From the NCBI RefSeq assembly GCF_003573695.1, contig NC_039361.1, forward strand, positions 103,705,497 through 103,769,496: a stretch of DNA of 64,000 bases, given 5' to 3'. Made by a program: the position numbers and the translations under genes. How positions within the stretch are numbered: position 1 is the first letter of the stretch; each line of letters begins with the position of its first letter. Of the stretch, positions 1 to 11,116 are shown one piece after another. The stretch is from Papaver somniferum. Taxonomy: Eukaryota > Streptophyta > Magnoliopsida > Ranunculales > Papaveraceae. The notes beneath the pieces were generated by a model. That model was not told the DNA's origin. It searched no databases and was given only the letters and a program-made list of their open reading frames with translations.

Positions 1-1190
1 AATTGAAGTACTAAATCATTTACCTCCTTAGGTGTTTCTGTCCAAGTACCTTGTGGAAGTTGGAGTTGGTGTATATGATTAATTCTTCTATGAATGGTTG
101 CTTAGGTATGGAAGTAAGTGGTGTTGAGATCCCCTTGTTGTAGCCACTGCATTCGTGATCTTTGTTTCCAGTACATCTCCAAGGCATGAGTTAACACTAG
201 ATGTGTATTCCTAGCATCTGTTTCTTTTTAGATCCAGTTGTGTAGTTCTATCCCCATCGAAATTGCACATTTGTGTTGCGTAAACTCAATGTTGTGTTAT
301 GCAGCTTTAATCATTGTTGGAAGATGTCCAAATGTTGTTTTGCTCCATTTTAGTAGTTCACTTGTCGTATGTGACAGCCTCTGAAGTAGATTCTCTGGAG
401 CAAGGTGGTGGTGGACTTGGTTCCAAGCTTCATTGACTACATTTTTAAAATGTGGGTGAAGGAACCATAGGTGTTCTAATTTTAAACTCTTTGTTCTTGG
501 TCTTTCCAACGCTCGCAGGATGAGCAGTATTGGTGCATGGTCCTAAGCAATCCTCGAGAGATGTTTGATTAAAGCATGAGGGTGAAGGTCCAACCATTCC
601 TGGTTGCAAATGCCTCTATCCAGTCTTTCTAGTATGAAATCCGATCCTGTTTGTTTGTTGGACCAAGTGAAGGGGTCTCCTTGGAATCCTAGGTCGATGA
701 GTCCATTGTCGTTGACAAATTTTGAGAAGCTTTGTGTTTGAGTAAACGTTACTGGATTTCCTTTTTTTTTCTTCTTGTATCAAGATTTCATTAAAATCCC
801 CCACTAATAGCCAAGGATGTTGATGTGTTCTCACCAAGTTGTTGAATTCCATCCAGAAAACTTTTCGTGCCGGTTGGTGAGGCGGTCCATAAATTCCAGT
901 GAAGTACCAAGGAGAGCTAGAATTATCAGGCATAATATAAGCATGAACAACATTTTGATTAGCTACTATTATATGGACCTTAAGGTGTGTTTGTCACATT
1001 AAACATAGTCCACCTTGTCGGCCATTACATGGAACTACATAGCAATCAGTAAAACCCAAAATATGTTGTAAACATACACTGCTAGCACTAGAGGCCAAAG
1101 TCTCAGACAAAAAAAAAGAGAAGGATTGAAGTTGCGCACATGATCACGCAGTTTTTGAACTATCAAGGGGATGTTAGTACCTTGACAGAT
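1..1190 (-). pseudogene. LINE A ORF2 fragment: APE-type endonuclease and start of reverse transcriptase region
   Basis: This is the 5' part of a non-LTR retrotransposon ORF2, read leftwards and leaving the window at base 1. Positions about 1190-620 encode an exonuclease/endonuclease/phosphatase-type domain. Visible signatures are a GGLCLM segment, a FTGIYGPP segment and a WLLVGDFNEIL segment; the last is the classic endonuclease motif with the catalytic D and N. A frame change follows near 740, and the frame then resumes with GDPFTWSN and LERLDR-like sequence and the linker toward the RT at about 509-297. There is an in-frame stop just after GGLCLM and at least one frameshift, so this copy is dead. 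In the family the enzyme nicks the target DNA to prime reverse transcription. The RT motifs themselves would lie left of the window. Confidence 0.85.
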
Positions 1191-1204
1191 CCAAGCTAAA
1201 CAAT

Positions 1205-3749
1205 TCATAAGGTTGGCGAGTGTTGGCTTGTACCAGCAACTCGCTTTCCTTTGTTCGAGTGAATTTCAGCTTCGTCAATCTCGTCTTCAAGAAAAAGATG
1301 CCATGCTGGATTGGTTTTTTTGGGTGGTGGTGGTGGTGGGTTGGTGGTGGTTGGTTTAGTGGGTTGGATGGTTTTTTCAGGGTGGAGGTATCTTGTTGAT
1401 CTTGGTTTCCTAGTACAGGTAGTTGGTATTTCATGTTGGGGTTGGAGATCTCTTGTGGAAAATGGGTTCAGGGTAGCCATGGAGATGTATTTTCTGAGTT
1501 TATGGGGTGGTGGGGCAGCACCAAAGTCAGGGGTGTTGGGGATGTTTAGGTGATGCGGAATACCTTTTCTTTGGTGCCTAGCTTTCCTTCTGTATGTCTG
1601 GATGGGTGTTGTTCGGGTTGGTGAGTTTGAGGTTGGTGGAGGGGGGGCTGAGGTTGGTGGAGGTGAAGGGGGAGGGTGTGTGGTTGGGTTTGTTGTTATG
1701 AAATGGTTGTGGGTTAATCGGACTTGTGGGATACCTCCTTCCTTTTTTATCACAATATTTACCTGAGCATTATTGTTGTTCAAAAAAGTTTCAAGTTGGT
1801 GACTATAGAGAGGTGAGAAGAAATGTGTCAAAGGTTTTGGGGTTATCTGGTGGTTGGGTGGTAAACCTGTTTGGTTTGTGGGAAGTGTAGTTTCATTGGG
1901 TGTTGGTGGGTCTTTCCTTATCTCAGATGGCTGGTTCAAGTGGTCTGGGCCTGGTGGACCTGCATCTGAAATAATATAACTTGTCAGTGGTACCCCAAAA
2001 TGGGTCGGTTTTTGAAAATGGTTCAGGATCTGGAATTTCTCCTGGAGTGGTGGTGAAGAGAATGTGGATGGTCCAATGTCAGTGCAGACATTCTTGAGTG
2101 TTGCAGTGGATTCAACAATACGTGTTGTCCTCAGCGTGCTTGCACAAGTTCATATGTCTGCTGCCGCAGCCGCATTTGAAGGTGCTTTTTCAGATTCCAT
2201 GTCACTTTGTTGGGTTATTTGCGGGACCGAGGTCCAGTGAAGACCTTGTTGAGTATGATGTTTGACAGCCTGGATGGGATCGACCCGATCACCGTTTTTT
2301 TTTGCTGGTTGGCTCGGACCTGGTTGGTTCATCTCAGTGAATCTCTGCCCTTCATTCTAATGTTGAGATGTAGGCTGCAATTGGTTATTGTGTTGATAGC
2401 AGGATGGCTGAGAGGAAGATGATGCTCCGCCTGTAGTTGTCATAGACGGTGGTGTAGGCGGTGGTGGAGTCATGTTTGCCAAAGTTGGTGGTGCTGCTAA
2501 TGGTGGTACTTTGTTCGTCAACAGCCTAGCTCGAGGGTTGATAACACGCATCCTGTTGTTGAGATTGTGGTAGGGAAACAACGGGTATGGGGTATTCAAA
2601 ATGGCCTGTTCCGTGCTCTCAAAATTTGGGAAATCCCTAGCAACATGCCCCAGAAATCCACATCGATAACAAATGGTTGGTAGAAAATCATAGGTAAACT
2701 GAATCCAAGCGGGTTCTGTTATATCTAAAAGAATACCAGGCATAAAGGGTTTTCTTAGATCCATTTCTACTTTTGCTCGGATGGGTCTGCAAGTTAGGTG
2801 ACCTCTAAAACTCTACCAGTTTCAGTAAGGAATTGTTTTACAGACGTCTCATCTTCAAAAAGCACAGGGAGATGCAAAAGTTGTATCCAAAAAACAGCAA
2901 GTATGAAACAAGCATCAAGGTCTGATATGAACTTACCATAATCTTCAAACAAAAATACCTGGTTGTCTCCAATCCATGGACGATGAGCCAGGATCATCCC
3001 CTTATCACTCACATGATGCATGATGATCTGGAACACCTTAGCATTGGAGTTGGGGATTGTTTGGACATGTTTGTAAGCTAGCGGTGCCCACATATCCTTC
3101 AGTGCAGCCTTCAGGTTGTTGTAAGGTAGATTTCCTGCTAAGACTTGTACAACTGGGCATTGGCTATGGTGTGCTTGCATGAGTTCTGTCATTCTTTCGG
3201 TAAGTTGGAAAAGTTGAGTTTCGTGATGATTATGTTTTTGGTGTTGGTTCGGCGTACTTTTGTTGACAGTGAGGTTTGGTTTACATGGAAAAGTAGGGTT
3301 TTGTTTTTGTGAGTAAAAAGATCTTTGAGTGGAACTTTTTGTTCTGCAAAAAACAGGGGGAGGTGGAATATCTTCTTTTGCAAAGTTTGAAGCAGATGAA
3401 AGAAAAGAAGAAGAGGATGTTGATGATACCGAAGTTTTTTCTTGATTAATAAAATCAGTAGTGGGTTCTTTAGGTGGAGTGTTTCTATTCCGGTAATCAT
3501 TGTTAGGGGGAGGATTACGGGGTCTAGAAGGTTGTGAAAGTGAATCAGGCATGGGATTTTTTTGTTGCGTTGGAAGAGATTGAGTGGTTGATTGATTCTT
3601 CCATGCATAGGATGGTGATGGCGGTGTTTCTTTCTCCATTCGATGGAGGTCTGGTGGGGGTATGACAAGTGAAGGTTTGATGGGTTCAAAAATCCATTGA
3701 TCTGGCTTGGCAATGTTTCTTTGATGTTTGGAGATGAGTAAATAAAGCA
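1205..3749 (-). pseudogene. LINE A ORF1 (DUF4283-like region, zinc knuckle, proline-rich tail), interrupted
   Basis: This is the nucleic-acid-binding ORF1 of a plant L1-like LINE, in three reading frames. Positions 3749-2794 hold a Pro/Ser-rich linker followed by a DUF4283-like domain that ends in a VLEVT motif. Positions 2764-2357 contain MDLRKPFMPG and a zinc knuckle, CYRCGFLGHVARDF, in which the last Cys of CCHC has become Phe. Positions 1939-1205 encode a Pro/Thr/Asn-rich tail. Stops and frame changes separate the pieces. The frame does not start at 3750: it continues without a break at 10284/10285, beyond the inserted LTR element. In living relatives ORF1 coats the LINE RNA; this copy cannot make a full product. 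Confidence 0.83.
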
Positions 3750-3754
3750 AATGT

Positions 3755-5280
3755 TGATGTAGTTTGAAAGTGGTAGTAAAGTTCGTTCAACTCGGACTTG
3801 ATAAGATTGGGTTCTAGACTTAAAATAAAAAAAAAATATATATATACAAAAGGTTTGTCATAATGTTGAGAGAGACTGAGACTCATGATTCCACCAAATT
3901 CCATTCATATCATTCAAATAATAATTCCAATCAATTATAGATCAAATATTAAAAATATGGACTCTTATTCTTTGCCAAAAAGTAGATTTTTGAAAAGCAA
4001 TGATTGTAAATCAAAAGCATGATGTATCAAAAATACATAGACCAAGCATACACCATCAAACGAAATCACACCCATTCAATAAAAATCATAAATCGATTAA
4101 AAATCAATGCAAATAGTCATAAAAGAATTATTAGAATTACCACATGCGTGAAATAGGGCTTCCTCCGTCATCCCAGTGTTTGGGTTTAGCTCCTCATATT
4201 AATTAATTGCTCAAAATACATGTTTATAGCCCAAAAGTTGATTAAAGGATGAAATAGTGCTAAAGCAGTGAGTTTAGACTGCCAGAAAGGGTAGAAGAAC
4301 GATAAATTAAAAGTGTTGCTACGCTGTTGTTTTAAGACCGTCAGCCGCTGGTCGTAGTCACTGTTGAAGAACGACTGTCAGTGAGGGTCTGTTCTTCGTG
4401 TTCTTCAGCAGCAGCAGCAACAGAAAATATTTTGATCAAACTCTGATTTCTTATTCTATGGCTCTCCTAAGGTTCCCAAACTTTCAACACCTCTTTTATA
4501 TGACCCAACCAATCTATTTATATCAAAAAGACCGATTAAATCTCTCCAGAATCTTCCAAAATCTCTTCCTTTCTCTTCACGGCAAAGTTACGGCAATTTC
4601 GTATTTTAGAGTTTCTACGCGTTTCTGAGCTTTCCTTTTGATTCTAAACTCTTCCTTAGATATATATGAATCTTTGGGGAAGGTTTATAGCTCTTTAGTA
4701 TCTCTAGAATTTCCTAAAACAAGTCACACACGTGACTTTCCATATTTTGCTGTTGAGGTAAAAACCCGTCGATTGAGCCCAAGTTAATCGTTTCCAACAC
4801 CCATATTAGATTCCTAGACCCATAAGGAGTCTATCCTATGAAAATCAGAGGTTTAGTCGACCTCAAACTCCTCCAAATCACGCACAACAAATCTTCCAGA
4901 GATGTTTCTCTTTTCCCGCCAATTTCAAAATTCAAAAGGTGAAGATGACCTCCCCCTAGTAATTAGGTTACTCCTTATCCAGGGTGCTGGGGTCCCCATA
5001 ACACTTGTCCCTTGGGTGCCTTTAGTAATTTTTCTGGGATGTTTTCAACACTTTTTCGGGGTTCCTCCGGGGTATTTTTGGGGTGTCTCTGGCATACTTC
5101 CGGGGTGCTTCTGGTACGTTATCTACGGAGGTTCAAATGCCACATTTTGAGCCAATTTCGCCGCAAAAGCTTATTTCTCCAGAAACACCTACAAAGACAT
5201 AAAATAACCAAATAAGTACAAAATCGAGCACTAACAATATATACAATTGGTACAAATTAGACACATAAATGCGTCTATCA
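3755..5280 (-). repeat. Gypsy A 3' LTR (1526 bp)
   Basis: It begins TGATGTAG and ends CGTCTATCA, and aligns along its whole length with 8757-10284. Differences are scattered substitutions and short indels, for example in the A-rich stretch near 3826. Short ORFs with FSGMF and GVFLG-type peptides near 5010 come from iterated GGGGT/TTCC words in the LTR and are not genes. Confidence 0.93.
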
Positions 5281-5295
5281 AATACCCCCAAACTT
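5281..5295 (-). other. Gypsy A polypurine tract
   Basis: The minus strand reads AAGTTTGGGGGTATT directly before the 3' LTR. This is the expected plus-strand primer for LTR element replication. Near copies of the core AAGTTTGGGGGT recur inside the element at about 6388-6402 and 7225-7238. Confidence 0.8.
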
Positions 5296-5954
5296 ATTTG
5301 CTAGTCCCGAGCAAATCAAAACTACAAAATAAAATCCTAACTCACTGTCGCAGGCATCGTCGATTGCATTTAGCGTATGCAATAAGCCTTTAAACCCCTA
5401 GGTGGCCCTAGTGGCCGAGTTATAGTCTCGGGAGGGCTTACAAGAGAGATACCCACAAAACCTGTACTCCAGACCTTAGCTATCTACGCAGAACCTTGGA
5501 AGGCTCTAAAGAATCTCCTTGGTTGGCATACTTATTGACTACAGGAAGAAGTACCCTGATGCGAAATTCCAATTGATGTACACGAGTTTGCACTCAAGCA
5601 TACTAAAATTCATATAAAGTGACAGAGCTCTACTCAGATAGTCGCACTATGTACATCAATATCCGGAGTCAAAACTAATCACATGGATAGATCAAGAAGA
5701 TGGATTTAGAAAAACATGACGGTTTTGATGTTTACTAAGTGAACGGCGTTTCCCATATCTGTCTGAAGGCCTCCGCCAAAATGAACCTATCCTAATGGAT
5801 TGAGATACTAGTCTGACTAATATCAACACACTGGCATATACAAGGGAACCACTGGTCGATAACCTAACTCTAGGTCAACACAACTGGCATATATAAGGGT
5901 ACCAGTGGTCGACTTTATTGAATTTATTCCTTTTGGTCAAATGGTCTGGTCTCA

Positions 5955-6043
5955 TTTTTTTTTCCCTTTTTTTTTCTTTTTTTTTTCATCTCTTTTTTTC
6001 TTTCTTTTTTTCTTTTCTTTTTCTTTCTCAACTTTTTTTTTCA
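5955..6043. repeat. Long polypyrimidine tract in gypsy A
   Basis: About 90 bases are almost purely T and C on the plus strand (purine on the minus strand), in runs of T8-T11 broken by single C. In the sense direction of gypsy A it lies between the end of the ORF and the 3' LTR. Confidence 0.85.
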
Positions 6044-6577
6044 TGGCATCTCAATCACTCTAATTCATCCTAGCATTGGTAACAACTTGAATCGTGAGTC
6101 CCACCTAATCACTTAGAGTAACATAGTTCAAAAACAAAATAAAATAAAAATAGAAGTGAAAAGGACTCAATGAGATATGGTGAAACTATCATGTTATTTC
6201 TAACACCTGAGCTCTGTGCTTTTATGAATAGACTCTTCTAGATGTTTCCATCTAATCAGATTGGTTCCTCAACTCCTACGATCAAAATGCTTCCATCCAC
6301 TTAGATTAGTTAGTGCAATCCTAAATAGGCATAAATTTCTAAGCTTTGGAGTTTATTTATTCATACTGCAACTAAAAAGTTTATCCCATACCCCCAAACT
6401 TAAATCTAACATTGTCCTCAATGTTCTAAAGATGAAATTAAAAGCATGAACAAGGAGAAACTGTTACCATTTGAAGCAAAAGAGATAAGGAAAGATATTA
6501 CCGTGTCGCATGAATGTTGGGTTACCTCCCAAGAAGTGCTAAGTTTAAAGTCTTCAGCCAGACTAAGAAAGGATTAG

Positions 6578-7270
6578 TCACCTCATAGAATCATAAAGTA
6601 ATAGCCGAAATTTTTGTGGGTCATCAAAACCAAATAGAGCTATCACAAATAAAAGAAATCTGCAACCTGCCAATAAAATTAACAAATAAAGCGCACCCTT
6701 GTCTAGTTTCCTGTTTAAGACAACTACATCTAGCTGTGGTTCAGGTTCAGGTTCTATAACTGGGTCCAAATAAAATATTTTCATGGGTTGGAATTCCTCA
6801 AAGCTAAGATCCGGTTCAGGTATTAGAGTCTGAAGAAACTCAAGTAAAAATTTAAAAGCACATAATAATAACCTGAATAATTGAGGATCTTTAAAGTCAA
6901 TCAGTTTTGACTCACACAATTGACCACGATGAAACTGGTGGTCAATCTTAAGCAAATGTATCAACCCTAATCTCTTAAAGTAATTAGGTTTAGTCTCAAA
7001 ACTAAATAATGGACACATCTGAAATTTATACGTTCCCACAATTGGTTGAAAAATATTTGGTGGGAAAACAAAGTCGATCTTAGTATCATAGCCTGGTCTA
7101 ACCTCATCAACCAGAGGATGGGTTTCTAATAACTGAACTTCCTTATGGACATCACTAGGTTCAGGAAAACGTGTGTGAATATAATCTTGTAAAATGGTTG
7201 AGGCACATGGAGAATGATAATCACCCCCAAACTTAGAGTTTTGGGTATCTCTAGATAGACTAGCTACAAT
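6578..7270 (-). pseudogene. Gypsy A ORF continuation beyond a single in-frame TAA
   Basis: Directly after the TAA of the 317-aa ORF, the same frame runs open for about 230 codons to 6578. It starts IVASLSRDTQNSKFGG and includes FPEPSDVHKEVQLLETHPLVD. A hydrophobic stretch, LLILLAGCRFLLFVIALFG, near the end looks like one membrane segment. I do not recognise the family. Either the stop is a mutation that split one roughly 548-codon frame, or the second part is read through or re-initiated at the Met at 7039. Confidence 0.5.
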
Positions 7271-8224
7271 TTACTTAATTTCTAGATCGTTGGAATCCTT
7301 AAAATAGTCAATTGCTTCTTCTAGGTTATACTCAAGTGATGCATCCTCACCCATATTTAATAGCTGTACGAGTTCATTTTCTTCTTCTAAGACCATTGTT
7401 TCTAAATCGCTAGACTCTAAAACGATATTCTCAGAATAAACTCGTTCCTCTAAACCATTATCGACTTCGTAATCAAAAGGAAATACTACATCGTTTAAAA
7501 CGGGGGTATTTCTAGTCAAATCCTCGTCCTTTTGAATAGGTGAATAATTATTAAAATTATTTGGATTTGAACTAGAAACATTATCATTATTAAGCTCAAT
7601 TGGAGTAACAAATTCCTGATCTTTATGCCTACTTATTTCAAATTCTTCATCAACACTATCCTCATCATAATCATCATTATAATAAAATGAAAATGGTTGA
7701 ACCTCATCTAAACAAGTAGTGTTACCAATTTTATCCTCGTCATCTTTATTATGTGAATAACTATCTTCATTTTCAAAGGTACTATTGGAAACACTATATT
7801 GGAAATTAAGACTATTTTGAGCAGTTCTTTCCTGGGCCTCTAACAACATTTTCTGAGTCGACTCACAAGACTTCCTGATTATATCTAGGAAAGAAGGTTC
7901 ACACATTGCATTGCTTTCGTCCATAAATAAGTTATTCATTTCAGGTGAACTACGTGACGACTCAAGTAACTTTTGTGTCGACTCAGCTAACTTTCGTGCA
8001 GACTCTAGTAGAGAGGAATTTTGCTCGTATGACCGGTGGGCGTATGAATAGTAATTTGGCTCACCGTGGTATGGACCATAACCTTCAAAAGGCTGATGTT
8101 CCCAATTACTATTCACACTATGGTCAAAGTAACGTCCATTTTGAAACTCAGTCTGATATTCGTTGTATTGGCTATTGTAACACCAGTTCGACATTCTATT
8201 GCAGGGGTGTGAGTTGTCACACAA
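7271..8224 (-). CDS. Gypsy A internal ORF, 317 aa, unknown function
   Basis: This is the only long open frame of gypsy A. The N-terminal part is rich in Tyr, Asn, Gln and His. Around residues 70-135 there are repeated amphipathic segments built on ESARKLAESTQKLLESSR and SCESTQKMLLEAQ, which would suit a short helical or coiled-coil region. The C-terminal half is strongly acidic. I do not recognise a catalytic or zinc-binding motif and see no protease DTG or RT YxDD signature. It occupies the gag position, so a structural or RNA-binding role is possible but is only inference. The frame ends at a single TAA (7271-7273), after which the same frame stays open. Confidence 0.6.
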   Translation of the reverse strand: MCDNSHPCNRMSNWCYNSQYNEYQTEFQNGRYFDHSVNSNWEHQPFEGYGPYHGEPNYYSYAHRSYEQNSSLLESARKLAESTQKLLESSRSSPEMNNLFMDESNAMCEPSFLDIIRKSCESTQKMLLEAQERTAQNSLNFQYSVSNSTFENEDSYSHNKDDEDKIGNTTCLDEVQPFSFYYNDDYDEDSVDEEFEISRHKDQEFVTPIELNNDNVSSSNPNNFNNYSPIQKDEDLTRNTPVLNDVVFPFDYEVDNGLEERVYSENIVLESSDLETMVLEEENELVQLLNMGEDASLEYNLEEAIDYFKDSNDLEIK

Positions 8225-8733
8225 AAAAAACCCACTGACAGGGGATTCGTGGGTGGATAGAATCTTACCTCCCGTACCAGACGGGCGATGAACCGTTGAA
8301 GTCGACTCAGGCCACCGACTCCGATGTCAGTGTACGAACCCGAGGGGCCGAGACAGTATCGTAACTGTCGTCCTTCCCTGCAAACAGTTTATATTTAATC
8401 TTAACCCTTCCGTAGGGTTTTAAAAAATAATGTCCAGTCCAAAAATAAAGTCCAAAAAGTGTCCAAAAATAAAAAGAAAAATTACAAAAACTAAAACCCT
8501 ATTTACAGTTTCTAAAAATAAAACAAAATAACTATATACAAAATATTCTTCTTCACTCCTTTCGGATTCCTCTCTTCTTTCCTTCTTTGGCGATGCTTTC
8601 CTTTTATAGTACTTTTTTCTTTCCTTGTAGCTTCGCTCCTATCTGAAAAGAATCGAAAAATACCAAAGGCGTAAAAGAGAACAAAAATTGTAAAAGAAAT
8701 AAAATAAATCTAAAACCTAAAACCTAATACAAA
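8225..8733 (-). other. Gypsy A leader between PBS and ORF
   Basis: There is no gene here. The segment holds an A-rich iteration of a tccaaaaa-type word (8430-8475) and a pyrimidine-rich patch (8555-8640, plus strand). It is the untranslated leader in the sense direction of the element, where packaging signals would be expected, but I cannot identify one. Confidence 0.5.
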
Positions 8734-8751
8734 TCCGCGTCGGCAGCGCCA
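8734..8751 (-). other. Gypsy A primer-binding site
   Basis: The minus strand, five bases after the 5' LTR end, reads TGGCGCTGCCGACGCGGA. This resembles the TGGCGCCGTTGCCGGGG-type site of plant Athila/Tat gypsy elements. The match is approximate and is used here for orientation and lineage. Confidence 0.75.
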
Positions 8752-8756
8752 AAAAT

Positions 8757-10284
8757 TGATGTAGTTTTGAAAGTGGTAGTAAAGTTCGTTCAACTCGGAC
8801 TTGATAAGATTGGGTTCTAGACTTAAAATAAAAATAGAAAATATATATACAAAAGGTTTGTCACAATGTCGAGAGAGACTGAGATTCAGGATTCCACCAA
8901 ATTCCATTCATGTCATTCAAATAATAATTCCAATCAATTATAGATCAAATATTAAACATATGGACTCTTATTCTTTGCCAAAAAGTAGATTTTTGAAAAG
9001 CAATTATTGTAAATCAAAATCATGATGTATCAAAAATACATAGACCAAGCATACACCACCAAACGAAATCACACCCATTCAATAAAAATCATAAATCGAT
9101 TAAAAATCAATGCAAATAGTCATAAAAGAATTATTAGAATTAACACATGCGTGAAATAGGGCTTCCTCCGTCATCCCAGTGTTTAGGTTTAGCTCCACAT
9201 ATTAATTAATTGCTCAAAATACATGTTTATAGCCCAAAAGTTGATTAAAAGATGAAATAGTGCTAAAGCAGTGAGTTTAAGACTGCCAGAAAGGGTCACA
9301 GAAGAACGATAAATTTAAAGTGCTGCTAAGTTGTTGTTTTAAGACCGTCAGCTGCTGGTCGTATTCACTGTTGAAGAACGACTGTCAGTGAGGGTCTGTT
9401 CTTCGTGTTCTCCAGCAGCAGCAGCAGAAAAATATTTTGATCAAACTATGATTTCTTCTTCTATGGCTCTCCTAAGGTTCCCAAACTTTCGACACCTCTT
9501 TTATATGACCCAACCAATCTATTTATATCAAAAAGATCGATTAAATCTCTCCAGAATCTTCCAAAATCTCTTCCTTTCTCTTCACGGCAAAGTTGCGGCA
9601 ATTTCGTGTTTTAGAGTTTCTACGCGTTTCCGAGCTTTCCTTTTGATTCTAAACTCTTCCTTAGATATATATGAATCTTTGGGGAAGGTTTATAACTCTT
9701 TAGTCTCTCTAGAATTTCCTAAAACAAGTCACACACGTGACTTTCCATATTTTGCTGTTAAGGTAAAACCCCGTCGATTGAGCCCAAGTTAATCGTTTCC
9801 AACACCCATATTAGATTCCTAGACCCATAAGGAGTCTATCCTATGAAAATCAGAGGTTTAGTCGACCTCAAACTCCTCCGAATCACGCACAACAAATCTG
9901 CCAGAGATGTTTCTCTTTTCCCGCCAATTTCAAAATTCAAAAGGTGAAGGTGACCTCCCCTAGTAATTAGGTTACCCCTTATCCAGGGTGCTGGGTTCCG
10001 CATAACACTTGTCCCTTGGGTGCCTTTAGTAATTTTTCTGGGATGTTTTCAACACTTTTTCGGGGTTCCTCCGGGGTATTTCTGGGGTGTCTCTGGCATA
10101 CTTCTGGGGTAATTCTGGTACGTTATCTACGGAGGTTCAAATGCCACATTTTGAGCCAATTTTGCCGCAAAAGCTTATTTCTCCAAAAACACCTACAAAG
10201 ACATAAAATAACCAAATAAGTACAAAATCGAGCACTAACAATATATACAATTGGGACAAATTAAACACATAAATGCGTCTATCA
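8757..10284 (-). repeat. Gypsy A 5' LTR (1528 bp)
   Basis: This is the partner of 3755-5280, with TG...CA ends. On the minus strand it is the upstream, promoter-carrying LTR, and it abuts the primer-binding site at 8734-8751. The 134-codon plus-strand ORF at 9388-9792 is simply LTR sequence read on the wrong strand. Confidence 0.93.
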
Positions 10285-10450
10285 AATGTAATCTAATATT
10301 CTCAGTAAGAGCACAAACGCTCAAGTGATATGCAACTTTTTGGGTTCCTTGACCATAGTCAACCACAACGGCCTCATTCACATGTGATAATGATAGATTT
10401 CCATGTTGTCTTTGAAATAGAAAATTAGAATTTTCCTTTCCTTTTTAAAG
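10285..10450 (-). pseudogene. LINE A ORF1, upstream piece displaced by gypsy A
   Basis: The minus frame that ends at 3750 resumes here in phase. Joined across the insertion, about 55 more residues are open up to a TAA near 10455, including segments VVVDYGQGTQKVAYH and SVCALTENIRLH that run straight into LLYLLISKH on the far side. The join uses one copy of the 5-bp duplication AATGT. No ATG is visible before the stop, so the true N-terminus is lost or lies in another frame. Confidence 0.75.
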
Positions 10451-10907
10451 ATTAAAATTAGATGTATATAAAAGAAAATTTAATTTTATAAAATAGAAAA
10501 CGTCAGTTTTGAAAGAATCAATAGAATTTTTTTTTTGTGCACACTCTTTAAAGGAGTGTGCACAAGATTGGACTCTTGTTGAGCCTTGGTGATTACCCCT
10601 TTCTCGGCATCTCAAATCCTTCCCAAAACAACCATCAATGTGTATCCGTTCTCAGCTTCATCTCAGCTTCATATGAGACTTTCACCTGCTTGTGAAGAGA
10701 CCTAAATTCTCACTTCTTTGGATTGTTTCCTCCACCAGCACATGTGTGCTTTGCCAAGGTGATGCAGTCCCCTAATAGACTTGTGGCCTAACTGACGCAC
10801 CTCTCTCAGCTGGTACAAGTTAGTCAAGAGTACCAAGCCCATGACTCTGCAAAGCAGCACCTGCAGTCCCCTTGGCCGGTGACTTAATTGACATGATCTT
10901 TAAGCGT
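10451..10907. other. Noncoding gap with a short perfect hairpin
   Basis: I see no gene. At 10536-10564 an 11-bp perfect inverted repeat (TGTGCACACTC with its complement, 7-base loop) follows a run of T and could be the end of a small MITE or a plain hairpin. The rest shows no family that I recognise. Confidence 0.4.
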
Positions 10908-11116
10908 TGATATGCCCCATTTTGACGCTTTTTTCTTCCTTTATGCACACTTAAGTCATTGTTCATAAAAACATAGGAAAGATGCGTAATATACAAAATT
11001 ACAAGAATAACTAATAAGAAAAGTGGAACAAATCTTTACTAAATTTGGGTGTTTTAGACACCTATAAAATTCCTTCACACTTAATCTTTGCTAGTCCTCG
11101 AGCAAACAAAAGAAAA
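10908..11116 (-). mobile_element. Gypsy B, 3' end fragment (possible LTR 10908-11060 and adjoining internal sequence)
   Basis: The plus strand at 11077-11110 (cttaatctttgctagtcctc) matches the sequence next to the gypsy A 3' LTR (cttatttgctagtcccgagc, from 5293). The match then breaks at the CACTA 1 insertion and resumes at 26490. Left of it, a block starting TGATATGCC and ending TTTTAGACA could be a short or partial 3' LTR. The opposite LTR is not found in the window, so that boundary is tentative. Confidence 0.55.

Larger units (their letters stand above)
3755..10284 (-). mobile_element. Gypsy A: complete non-autonomous LTR retrotransposon (LARD-like)
   Basis: The element is bounded by two long direct repeats that start TG and end CA, flanked by perfect 5-bp target duplications AATGT at 3750-3754 and 10285-10289. 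Orientation is minus: the primer-binding site abuts the right LTR and a G-rich tract abuts the left LTR. The 3.5 kb internal region has no recognisable gag, protease, RT, RNase H or integrase, only one 317-codon ORF and a continuation after one stop. Mobilisation would have to be in trans by a related autonomous gypsy element. Its 3' part resembles gypsy B (10908-39019), which does encode a protease, so the two are likely one lineage. The LTRs differ by only a few percent by eye, so the insertion is fairly recent. Confidence 0.93.

Noticed and set aside
4902..5215. Overlapping plus ORFs rich in FSG/GVFLG, also at 10016-10219
   Set aside because: These are LTR sequence with GGGGT/TTCC iterations and no known domain.
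9388..9792. 134-aa plus-strand ORF
   Set aside because: It lies inside the gypsy A LTR, antisense to the element, and the other LTR copy does not keep it open.
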